Shown piece after piece: positions 1 to 8,000 of a stretch of DNA of 38,129 bases (the first letter of the stretch is position 1; every line of letters begins with the position of its first letter). The notes under the pieces are model-generated. The model worked only from the letters and a program-made list of their open reading frames with translations. It searched no databases and was not told where the DNA came from. The translations under genes were made by a program, and so were the position numbers. The stretch is from Streptomyces niphimycinicus (GTDB taxonomy: Bacteria > Actinomycetota > Actinomycetes > Streptomycetales > Streptomycetaceae), in NCBI RefSeq assembly GCF_018883605.1, contig NZ_JAHLEM010000175.1, forward strand, positions 1 to 38,129, given 5' to 3'.

Positions 1-1052
1 GCCCCGCGCCCGGGGCCGTACAGATAGGCGGCGAGCGCGGTGACGACCGCGACGACGAGAAGCGTGCGGGTGCTTTCGCGCAGGAAGCGTACGAGGGTGT
101 CGAAGATGAAGGCCGCCGGGCCCCGGGGCAGGGCCGTGGGCGGGACGGAGTCCAGGTAGACGCCGCGCACCACGGCCAGGCCGACCAGTAGCGCCACCAT
201 CATCACCGCCGTGCCGATCCCGGCGGCCAGCAGCGTGAGCCGATGCGCGGGGGAGAGCCACACGGCGAGCGCGGCGAGCACGATCGTCACGGCGGGCAGC
301 CAGGTGCCGACGATGTCGAGGAGGCGCATCGCGCCTTGCGCCTCGTCCAGCTTGTCCGTCCGCACCAGCGTGAACTGCCGGTCGATGTAAGGAATCTTGG
401 CGGCCTTCTCGTAGCCCGCCCGGACGAGGCGCTGTTTGACGTTGTCGACAAGGGTGCCGATGTCCAGGACGATCGCGTTCCCGCGGGCCTGGACCGCGCT
501 GGTGCCCTCACCGGTGAGGACCTTGACGACGGCGGCGTGGGCGCGGCGGTTGGCCGCGTCCCACACCAACGGGAACTGTTCGCTGGTGACCGCCTTGTGG
601 ATCACGCGGTGCACGGCGTCGGTGAGGGCGCTCTCCAGCGGCCCGCCGAGCATCTTCGTGCCGTTCACGACGACGGCCGGGGCTCTGGTCTGGTCCAGAT
701 TCTTGGCGAGCTGGGCGGTGATGGCGGGCACGTCGACCTGGTCGACCACGCGCCGGGTGAGCCGGTTGGTGATGGTGGACTGGACGCCGGGGTTCCGGGC
801 GATCGGGGCGACGGTCTGGACATACCGGTGCGAGTCGGTGATCTCCTCATGCAGCCAGGTGGCGACGATGGCGAGGGGCGAGAGCAGGACCGCCAGGACG
901 AGCAGCACACTCGCGCCCGCGTGGCGAAGCCGCCGGTGGCGTACGGCCGCGGCCCCGCGCAGCCGCTCGTACTCCTGTCGTTCGCTCCCGCTGAGCGGCT
1001 GGGGCTGGGGCTGGGGCTGGGCGGGGCCGGAGGCGTCGGCGGACGAATCCAT
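1..1052 (-). CDS. integral membrane protein, C-terminus cut by window edge
   Basis: About 350 codons are visible and the gene continues past the left edge. The ATG at 1052-1050 is preceded by GGAGGA at 1055-1060, a good ribosome-binding site. The first ~20 residues hold a short PQPQPQPQP run. A basic patch and a hydrophobic segment follow (ending near residue 60), then a long soluble, probably extracytoplasmic stretch of about 170 residues, then three more hydrophobic segments near the visible end. I recognise the general type as a conserved streptomycete membrane protein but know of no function. It is transcribed away from the lipid kinase gene that starts at 1333, so the 280 bp between them must hold both promoters. 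Confidence is high that it is a gene and low on its role. Confidence 0.8.
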   Translation of the reverse strand, partial: MDSSADASGPAQPQPQPQPLSGSERQEYERLRGAAAVRHRRLRHAGASVLLVLAVLLSPLAIVATWLHEEITDSHRYVQTVAPIARNPGVQSTITNRLTRRVVDQVDVPAITAQLAKNLDQTRAPAVVVNGTKMLGGPLESALTDAVHRVIHKAVTSEQFPLVWDAANRRAHAAVVKVLTGEGTSAVQARGNAIVLDIGTLVDNVKQRLVRAGYEKAAKIPYIDRQFTLVRTDKLDEAQGAMRLLDIVGTWLPAVTIVLAALAVWLSPAHRLTLLAAGIGTAVMMVALLVGLAVVRGVYLDSVPPTALPRGPAAFIFDTLVRFLRESTRTLLVVAVVTALAAYLYGPGRG

Positions 1053-1197
1053 GGGTCCTCCCTCGCGCGGGACGGAGGGAAATGCCACCGGACGGAGACG
1101 CCACCGGAGAGTGGCGGCGTCACGGCGCTGGTCACCCCTGGGGGCGGCGCATCTCCTCGATCCGCGGTCCGAGGCTCTGGAAACGCGGTGGCGGGCC

Positions 1198-1224
1198 GTT
1201 TCGATTCACGGTTTCGATTCACGG
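1198..1224. repeat. 13-bp direct repeat in divergent intergenic region
   Basis: GTTTCGATTCACG occurs twice head to tail, at 1198-1210 and 1211-1223. It lies between the divergent membrane-protein gene and the lipid kinase gene. It could be a tandem operator or a simple duplication. I see nothing else convincing in the 1053-1332 gap. Confidence 0.6.
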
Positions 1225-1332
1225 CCGGGAGCCGGGGCCGGGAGTCGGGACCGGGGAGCCGACGTGGTGGGGCGGCGTGGTGGCGAGCCCTGCGCGGGGT
1301 ACCCGTGGGAGGACACTGCCCCGGGAGGTCAT

Positions 1333-3006
1333 ATGACGTCGGCGGCACCCTGGACGGCACGCCTCGCCCTGGTCGCGGGCGCCATGGCGGTGGTGATCCT
1401 TCTCCTGTTCGCCGGGGCGCGGAGTGTGGTGCTGGTCGCGGTGGGGGCGGGCGGGACGGCGGTCACGCTGGCGGGCGTGTGGTGGACGCTCGTCCACAGA
1501 GGGCTGGTCAGGGCGCTGGCCGCCGTGCTGGCGGTGGTGGCACCGGTCGTCGTCCTGGTCCTCTACGCGCTGGCCGGACTGTTGTGGGTGGTGCTGGTCT
1601 CCCTCGCGCTCTGGGCGCTGGCGGTTGCCTCGGGGCGGTTCGCGCTGGCGGAGGAGGCCGGGCCCCGGCGCCCGGGGGAACGCCGGGTCGCGCCGCCGGA
1701 ACGGCCGTTCCTGATCATGAATCCGCGCTCCGGTGGCGGGAAGGTCGGCCGCTTGGGCCTGCCGGAGAAGGCGGAGGCGCTGGGCGCACGGGTGGCCGTC
1801 CTGGACCCGGACCACCCCGACCAGGCCGACGGGGTGGTCGGGCTCGCCCGCCGCGCCGTCGAGGAGGGCGCCGATCTGCTGGGCGTAGCGGGCGGCGACG
1901 GCACGCAGGCCCTGGTGGCGGGGGTGGCGGCCGAGTGCGGTGTCCCCTTCGTGGTGATCCCCGCCGGGACCCGCAACCACTTCGCCCTGGACCTCGGACT
2001 GGACCGGGACGACCCGTCGGCCTGCCTGGACGCGCTCACCGACGGGGTCGAACTGCGCGTGGACCTGGGCTTCATCGGTGAGCGCGTATTCGTGAACAAC
2101 GCCTCGTTCGGTGCCTACGCGGCCGTCGTCCAGAGCCCCGCCTACCGCGACGACAAGGTCCGCACCACCCTTGAGCTCCTCCCCGACCTGCTGACCCACG
2201 AGACGGGGCCGGATCTCGTGGTGCGGGCGGGTGGGCTCGTCATGGACAGACCACAGGCCGTCCTGGTGAGCAACAATCCGTACCGCACGGGCGATCCGGC
2301 GGGCCTGGGGCGGCGCCCAGGGCTGGACTCCGGAGTCCTCGGCGTGCTGGCCGTCACGGTCGACTCGGCGGCACAGGCAGCCGGCCTGCTGCGCGGCCGC
2401 AACGCGCCCGGACTGGTCTCCACGACCGCCGAGGACGTCACCGTCGACACGCGGGAGCCGACCGTCCCGGTCGGCGTGGACGGCGAACCCCTCACCCTGC
2501 GGACCCCCCTCCACTGCCACATAGCGCCGGGCGCCCTGCGCGTACGGGTCCCGAGACACCGCCCGGGGGTCCCGGCCGGCAGACCGGCCATGGACTGGCG
2601 CAGGGTGCGGCGACTGGCGCTGACCACCGTCAGGACGGCGGCGGGGCGCGGACCGCACCGATCACGGTTATGGCGCGTGCGGGTGCGGGAGTTGCGCCTC
2701 CCCGTCCACCGGGAAACGGAGGGCCCCGGCGTCGGCCGTCCACTCGACGCCGCCTCGCTCCGGCCGGAGGAACGCGACGCGACCGCTGGTCATCTGGTGG
2801 TCGAAGCACAACTCGGCGACGCCGTGCACCGCCTGCACCACGCCGGTACGGCCACTGGCCGGGTCGTACGCCACCTGACCGGGGGCGGGCGCTGGGGGTT
2901 GGTCGGGCTGTGGCTGACGGAGTTGGTGGTTCATGCGATGCGTCCTTCGGGCTGCCGGGGGATGCGGACGGTGTGGGCGGGGTGGCGTCGGCGCAGCACC
3001 TCGTAG
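1333..3006 (+). CDS. membrane-anchored diacylglycerol kinase-family protein
   Basis: The open frame encodes 557 aa. Residues ~1-110 hold several hydrophobic segments. A diacylglycerol kinase catalytic domain (DAGK_cat) follows at ~125-420, with the nucleotide-loop motif NPRSGGGK, the signature GVAGGDGTQALV, and PAGTRNHFALDLGLD. Family members phosphorylate lipids such as diacylglycerol or sphingoid bases with ATP; the actual substrate cannot be read here. The ATG at 1333 follows GGGAGG at 1322-1327. Oddly, the recognisable domain ends near 2560. The last ~110 residues (from ~2670) are antisense to two small genes on the other strand, look like out-of-frame sequence, and contain a rare TTA codon at 2668. 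I suspect the ancestral stop was near 2640-2665 and was lost by substitution or a sequencing frameshift. The function is secure; the 3' end is doubtful. Confidence 0.85.
   Translation: MTSAAPWTARLALVAGAMAVVILLLFAGARSVVLVAVGAGGTAVTLAGVWWTLVHRGLVRALAAVLAVVAPVVVLVLYALAGLLWVVLVSLALWALAVASGRFALAEEAGPRRPGERRVAPPERPFLIMNPRSGGGKVGRLGLPEKAEALGARVAVLDPDHPDQADGVVGLARRAVEEGADLLGVAGGDGTQALVAGVAAECGVPFVVIPAGTRNHFALDLGLDRDDPSACLDALTDGVELRVDLGFIGERVFVNNASFGAYAAVVQSPAYRDDKVRTTLELLPDLLTHETGPDLVVRAGGLVMDRPQAVLVSNNPYRTGDPAGLGRRPGLDSGVLGVLAVTVDSAAQAAGLLRGRNAPGLVSTTAEDVTVDTREPTVPVGVDGEPLTLRTPLHCHIAPGALRVRVPRHRPGVPAGRPAMDWRRVRRLALTTVRTAAGRGPHRSRLWRVRVRELRLPVHRETEGPGVGRPLDAASLRPEERDATAGHLVVEAQLGDAVHRLHHAGTATGRVVRHLTGGGRWGLVGLWLTELVVHAMRPSGCRGMRTVWAGWRRRSTS
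2668..2934 (-). CDS. small conserved streptomycete protein, third gene of a micro-operon
   Basis: This 88-aa protein has a Pro/Gln-rich start, then GQVAYDPASGRTGVVQAV and LRPERGGVEWT. That layout (short beta-rich body with a YD..RTG..V stretch and an LRPE-GG-EWT motif) is one I recognise from small uncharacterised streptomycete proteins encoded beside XRE/DUF397 pairs. No biochemical function is known to me. The ATG at 2934-2932 overlaps the TGA of the preceding gene (ATGA), implying translational coupling. The whole gene lies opposite the 3' tail of the lipid kinase frame. Its amino-acid pattern is more gene-like than that tail. Confidence 0.72.
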   Translation of the reverse strand: MNHQLRQPQPDQPPAPAPGQVAYDPASGRTGVVQAVHGVAELCFDHQMTSGRVAFLRPERGGVEWTADAGALRFPVDGEAQLPHPHAP

Positions 3007-3092
3007 TCGGTGGCCTTGCTGTAGTCCCCGGCTCGTCTGGCCTGTTCGCGCAGTGCCGCGTAGTGGCGGCAGATGGGGCAGACGTCGTTCAA
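2931..3092 (-). CDS. 53-aa CPIC-containing small protein, TTG start
   Basis: This gene is easy to miss because it is short and starts with TTG (3092-3090). Upstream in frame there is a stop at 3096-3098, so TTG is the only early start. A GGAG ribosome-binding site sits about 8 nt before it. The product begins with NDVCPICRHYAALREQAR and continues GDYSKATDYEVLRRRHPAH. The CPIC pair plus a following His could form a small metal-binding knuckle, but only one CxxC is present. The start overlaps the stop of the upstream gene (TTGA) and the stop overlaps the start of the downstream gene (ATGA), so all three are probably translated together. Function unknown. Confidence 0.7.
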   Translation of the reverse strand: MNDVCPICRHYAALREQARRAGDYSKATDYEVLRRRHPAHTVRIPRQPEGRIA

Positions 3093-3313
3093 CGGTCACT
3101 CTCCGGTGGATGTGGGCGGCTGGTGGCGCGCCGTTGGAGGTCTCCGGGGAGCGCCCCGCAGAACAGGACGTCCGGAGTCCCTCCCACCGACGTCTCGGCC
3201 GGACCCGCGGAACTCCAGCCACGTCGCCGCGCCACTTCCCGCATCTCGCGGGTGACCCGGTCCGCGACGCGATATCGGGTGGATTCGGTGATGTGTTCGG
3301 AGGGAAACACCAT
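3089..3313 (-). CDS. small hypothetical protein, first gene of the divergent micro-operon
   Basis: This 74-aa protein is basic and probably helical at the start (residues ~5-30, with VADRVTREMREVARRRGW). A segment with AETSVGGTPDVLFCG follows, then a short polar tail. It has no membrane segment or recognisable domain. ATG at 3313-3311 is chosen because it is the first plausible start downstream of the intergenic region shared with the XRE gene; a longer frame upstream would run into that gene. Its TGA overlaps the next TTG start by 4 nt. Being divergent from an XRE/DUF397 pair suggests it is a target or partner of that regulator; this is inference. Confidence 0.62.
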   Translation of the reverse strand: MVFPSEHITESTRYRVADRVTREMREVARRRGWSSAGPAETSVGGTPDVLFCGALPGDLQRRATSRPHPPESDR

Positions 3314-3446
3314 GGGGGGTTCTTCCTGACCTGGATGTGTCTTGCGAGCTTTAATCACTCTGTGTACGCCCAGCGTTGCCCTGCGGGGCCGCGCGCAACA
3401 GGGATCGGGGCACACCAAGCGGCTTGGGGTGAGGGGAGAACTACGG

Positions 3447-4274
3447 GTGAGTGAGGTCAGGGAAGCAGGCCAGGAACCGTCCAGCGGAGCGGCGTTCTTA
3501 GGAGCCGAGGTACGAACCTGGCGGATGCAGGCGGAGCTGAGCCAGCGGGAGTTGGGCTTGAAAGCCAACTACGGGCAGCAATATGTGGCCAAGGTGGAGG
3601 CGGGGGAGCGCTTGGCCAGCCCCGAGTTCGCCGACGCATGCGATCGGGCCTTCGGCACGCTGGGCCTGTTCGCGCGCCTACGGAAGCGGGCCAGTCAGCA
3701 GGGCTATCCGGACTGGTTCGTGCCGTACGTGCAGTTGGAACGGCAGGCGGTCAGCATCCTGGACTACTCGGCGACGCTCATCATGGGCATGTTGCAGACG
3801 CCCGAGTATGCGCGGGCGGTGTTCCAGGCCGTGCATCCCCGGAAGAGCACAAGCAAGCTCGATGAGCTGGTGGATGGGCGACTGCGGAGGCGGGAGGTGA
3901 TGGAGAAGGACACGCCTCCGCTGCTCTGGTGCGTCCTGAACGAGGCATGCCTACGGACTGCGGTGGGTGGCCCAGGAGTCATGACCGCACAACTCGCCCA
4001 CCTTCTGGAGGAGGCGGAGTCTCCGCACATCACCCTTCAGGTACTACCGTTCGCGGTGGGGGCACCCCCGGCGCCAGAGAGTTTCACCCTTCTGACGTTC
4101 GATGAAGGGCCGAACGTCGCCTACGTAGACACGGCGATTGCGGGCCATCTGATCGATTCACCGGAAGCGGTGGCGAGTGCGACCGCAACCTATGACCGGC
4201 TGCGGGCTGCCGCTCTGCACCCTGATCAGTCCTTGTCCATGATCCGTAGAGTGATGGAGGAATACGCTCGATGA
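3447..4274 (+). CDS. XRE-family regulator with DUF5753 domain (WhiJ-like)
   Basis: This 275-aa protein has an N-terminal helix-turn-helix at residues ~15-75 (GAEVRTWRMQAELSQRELG, then QQYVAKVEAGERLASPEF). A DUF5753 domain runs from ~90 to 265, including IMGMLQTPEYARAV and the ITLQVLPFAVG stretch. These proteins are abundant in streptomycetes and pair with a DUF397 protein; WhiJ is the studied example, a developmental repressor in S. coelicolor. I chose GTG at 3447 because GAGGGGAG lies just upstream and the HTH starts soon after. Codon 18 is TTA (3498-3500), the codon read by the developmental tRNA bldA. The DUF397 gene follows with a 4-nt overlap. Confidence 0.9.
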   Translation: MSEVREAGQEPSSGAAFLGAEVRTWRMQAELSQRELGLKANYGQQYVAKVEAGERLASPEFADACDRAFGTLGLFARLRKRASQQGYPDWFVPYVQLERQAVSILDYSATLIMGMLQTPEYARAVFQAVHPRKSTSKLDELVDGRLRRREVMEKDTPPLLWCVLNEACLRTAVGGPGVMTAQLAHLLEEAESPHITLQVLPFAVGAPPAPESFTLLTFDEGPNVAYVDTAIAGHLIDSPEAVASATATYDRLRAAALHPDQSLSMIRRVMEEYAR

Positions 4275-4495
4275 GAAACGCTCTCGACCTGTCCCGTGCT
4301 GAGTGGGTCAAGTCCAGTTACAGCAACGGCAACGGAGGTCAGTGCGTGGAATTCGCACCCGGCATAGCCGCCACTGCCGGTGTTGTCCCCGTCCGGGACA
4401 GCAAGCACCCGGCAGGCCCCGCCCTCGTCTTCCCCGTGGAGGCGTGGACTTCGTTCACGAGCGCCGTGCGCAGCGGAGAGTTCCCGGCCAACTGA
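4271..4495 (+). CDS. DUF397 small protein, partner of the XRE regulator
   Basis: This 74-aa protein shows the classic DUF397 pattern. WVKSSYSNGNGGQCVEFAP is followed by VPVRDSKHPAGPALVFPVEAWTSFTSAVRSGEF. DUF397 proteins are nearly always encoded next to a DUF5753 XRE protein and are thought to modulate it. The biochemical role is not settled. The start ATG overlaps the regulator's stop codon (ATGA at 4271-4274), so the two are coupled. About 100 bp of noncoding sequence separates it from the convergent immunity gene; only a weak 5-bp hairpin (CGCCG/CGGCG, 4561-4576) is visible there. Confidence 0.92.
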   Translation: MRNALDLSRAEWVKSSYSNGNGGQCVEFAPGIAATAGVVPVRDSKHPAGPALVFPVEAWTSFTSAVRSGEFPAN

Positions 4496-4595
4496 GGCGC
4501 AGCGCCGCGCGGCCAGGACGCATGGTCGCGCGAAGCGCCATCCTCGGCGCGTCTTCCAGCCGCCGTCCAAGCGGCGATGATCGGTGGGCGGGCAC

Positions 4596-5024
4596 TCAAA
4601 AGTTATCCGCGAACGGATCTTGCGTATCTCCCCAATGGAATACATTTGAGCCCGTTTCGGGAGAATAATCTACTCGCGCTCCCACGTCGGGAAGATTGAA
4701 TTCCTCTTGCAGCCATCCGTCGATAGTGAGGGCAGCGACTTCCGAACGGTAGTCACTGAGCGGAAACGTGAGTCGATGGACTGCGACTTCTATGCCCTCG
4801 GGATAGAGTGCGGAGAGGTTCTCCGAGTGAAGTGATGCGCCGACGCAGAGCCACGCCAGATCTTTCCAATGGATGCCCGGGGGAGGGGACAGGTAGATCT
4901 TTCGGTGGACTTGAATGCGCTGTTCGTTTGGCCTGCCGTTCGCGACGCTCTCGGCGGACAAGTCGGCAGCGAGCCCCCCATTCGGGAAACGCTTGCGGAA
5001 TTTGAAAGTTCGAATGGCTGTCAT
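4596..5024 (-). CDS. probable immunity protein of the Rhs toxin
   Basis: This 142-aa soluble protein has no signal peptide and no family I recognise. It starts 2 nt after the toxin stop codon, on the same strand. That is the standard position for the cognate immunity gene of a polymorphic toxin. Its body is aromatic- and acid-rich in the second half (IDGWLQEEFNLPDVG, then WGDTQDPFADNF). Base composition is clearly lower in G+C than in neighbouring genes, as in the adjoining toxin tip, so the two probably arrived together as an exchangeable module. The immunity call rests on position and composition, not on homology. An alternative is an orphan immunity gene for a displaced toxin tip. Confidence 0.75.
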   Translation of the reverse strand: MTAIRTFKFRKRFPNGGLAADLSAESVANGRPNEQRIQVHRKIYLSPPPGIHWKDLAWLCVGASLHSENLSALYPEGIEVAVHRLTFPLSDYRSEVAALTIDGWLQEEFNLPDVGARVDYSPETGSNVFHWGDTQDPFADNF

Positions 5025-5026
5025 TG

Positions 5027-8000
5027 CTATTCCAAGAATTTCAGCAGATGGAATACGGACTTACTGAAGAAGTGCTCTTCGCCCATTCCGGTTCTGCCTC
5101 GTATGTAGTCGTAATTGTGCGGAATCCCATCTCCGTACAGTCGGCTATGGCGATCCATGAACAATTCCGCTTCCCTGGGGCTCATTTCGATCATATCGGC
5201 CTTGCGTAGAGTTGCAAAGTCGCGTTCGGAGACTTTGAAGGTGAGTATCTCTACGTCATACCCACGGCTCTGTCGACGTTCCAGATAGCGCTCGGCATCC
5301 GCCCTGCTCCCCCACGAGTAGACGCCTTCTCCGTATTGGCCCCGGTTCGCGTCTGTAGGCCACGGGGTGCCGTCACGTCGTAGCCGCACGGCGTCTTCAG
5401 GGCCTTGCACTGTGTGGAACTCGCGGCAGGGGGCGAGGCCCAGGGGATCGGTCCAGGTGTGGGGGTTGTGGACATAGGTCGCCGGATTGAGGGCTGGGGC
5501 GAGGCCCAGAGGGTCTGGGGAGAGATAGCGGGCAGAATCCGGGTCGTAGTAGCGGTGGAAATTGTAGTGGTGGCCGGTTTCGGGGTCGAAGTACTGGCCA
5601 GGGAAGCGCAGAGGGGTATAGGCCGTGCTGTCGGCGGCCCAGGTGGTGGTGCCCCAGAGGGTGGAGCGGGAGCGCCAGGCGATGGTGCCTGAATCATCGA
5701 CCAGTTCGGTGGGGGTGCCGACGAGGTCGGTGACGATTGCGAAGAAGCGGGTGTCGATTTCGCGTTGGGTGGTGGCTTCGGTGATGCGTTCGGTTTGGGC
5801 CACCGGGCGCAGGCCGTCGTGGCCCCAGGTGAGAGTGACGGGATGGGGGAGGTCCGGGGTGGTGGTGGTTTGTTCCACCAGGGTGGGGCCGTCCCAGGTG
5901 AAATCCGTTTGTTCCAGGACGCTTTCGCCGTCGGCCGCGAGGCGTTGTTTGGCGGTGCGGCGGCCGAAGGGGTCGTAGAGGTAGCGCCAGACCGTGCCGT
6001 CGGGGGTGGTGACCGATACCAGGTGGTCTTCGGCGTTCCAGGTGTAGCGCCAGGTGTCGGGTTTCTTGGACAGGCGGGTTTTTTGGCGGAGGGTGAGGCG
6101 GCCCGCGTCGTCGTGTTCGTAGCGGACCGAGCCCGCGCCGGTGATGCGCGTGCCGGTGTAGGTGCGGGGGCCCGTCGACTCCTGGGCGGGTTGCGTGCTC
6201 GGCCAGGCCGCGTGCGTTTGGTTGCCCGCCGCGTCATAGGCGTAGGTCTCGGTCCAGCCGTCGGCGTGGACGGTCGTCACCCGGCCTGTCGCGTCCAGGT
6301 CGAAGGTGCGTCGGCCCGACAGGTTGTCGTCCATCGAGATGAGGTGGCCGTCGGCTCGATAGGCGTACGCCCGGTGGATACGGCTGGATGCGCCGGTCAG
6401 CGATTGCGCGACCAGGCGGCCGAGCGGGTCCCAAGTATGGGTGAGGGTGAGGGCGTCGCCGATGCGGCGCGTGATCTCGCGGCCCGCCGCATCGCGTGTC
6501 GAGGTGAGGACGCGGTCCCCGGTGGACAGGGTGGTGCGGTTGCCCGCCGCGTCGTAGGCGTAAGTTGTCTCCGCTCCGGCCGGAGTGCGGCGGCGGACAA
6601 GCTGTCCTGCCGGGTCGTAGACCAGGTGGAGGGTGCGGCCGTCCACGGTCTCGGACAGCATGCGGCCGACGGGGTCGTAGGCCCGGGTCAGTTCGGTGTC
6701 CGGGCCGACGGCCTCGAGCAGTTCTCCGGCCGGGCCCCAGCGGAAGGTCGATACCTGCCCGGCGGCGTCCTGGGACACTACGCGGCCCAGCGCGTCGTAG
6801 ACGTAGCCGGTGCGTTGGCCCAGCGGGTCGGTACGCGACAGGAGTTGGCCCGCCGCGTCGTGTTCGTAGGTCACCCTTCGGCCGTCGAAGTCCGTCTCCG
6901 CTATCAGACGGCCTGCCGGGTCATAGGCGTAATCCCAGGTCAGGCCCTGGGGGTTGGTGACCTGGGTCAGTCGCGTCGCCGCGTCGTGGGTGAAGGTGTA
7001 GCGGACCCCATCCGGACCCGTACGGGCCGCCAGCAGGTCGAAGTGGGTGTACTCGTACACCGTCGTGCCGCCGACGGAATCGGTGTGGGTGGTGCGGTTG
7101 CCCTCGCCGTCGTACGTCCAGGACTCCGCCGAGCCGTCCGGCCCGGTGCGGCGCAGGAGTTTGCCCTCCGGGCTCCACTCGTAGCGGGTCACCGCGCCCA
7201 GCGGGTCGGTCTCGGCCACCACGCGGCCGAACGCGTCCCGCTGGTAGAAGGTCGTGGCTCCCAGCGGGTCGGTGATCTCGGCCGGGAGCCCGGCCCCGTC
7301 GCAACGCACCCGGGTCGTCGCGCCCAGCGGGTCGGTGACGGCGAGCAGGCCGCCGCGTGCGTCGTACATATAGCGGGTGGTGGCGGCGAGTGGGTCGGTG
7401 AGGGTGGTGCGGTTGCCCGCCGTGTCGAAGGTCTGCCGCCACACCGCGCCGCCCGGATCGGTGATCTGCACCGGGTTGCCCTGTGCGTCGGGCACCGCGC
7501 TGATCTCGCTGCCGTCCGGCCGGATCACGGCCGTCGGATGGCCGTGCTCGTCGTAGCGGAAGCCGGTGGTGCGGCCCAGCGGGTCGGTCTCGGCGATCGT
7601 ACGTCCGGCCTGGTCATACGCGGTGCGGCTGACCGCGCCTGCCGCGTCGATCTCCCCGACGACCTGGTGTGCCTCGTCGATCAGATAGCGGGTGACCGCA
7701 CCGTCCGGTGAGGTCAGGGTCGTGAGCTTCAGGCCGGGGAAGTCCGGGTCCACCCCGTCGTAGCCGATGCGGAGGGTGTAGTGACCGCCTTCGCCGCCCT
7801 CGGCGACGACCCGGTCCCGCTCGTCGTAGGCGTAGGAGTACCAGCGGTTGTTGGTGTCGATCCAGGACGTGACCCGCCCGGCCGGGTCGTAGACGAAGCG
7901 CAGCGGCAGCCCCGAGGACCCCGTCACTTCGGTGAGATGGCCGTCGGTGTAGCCGTAGCCCATCACCCGTACGTCCCCCACCCACAGGCCGGTGATCCGC

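Noticed and set aside
243..2081. Long plus-strand open frame covering the left edge
   Set aside because: It is the complement of the membrane protein and an off-frame of the lipid kinase; no family features.
5765..7711. Long plus-strand open frame (~648 codons) opposite the Rhs gene
   Set aside because: It is antisense to the YD repeats, whose codon bias leaves the opposite strand open. The protein has no domain and the Rhs frame is clearly real.
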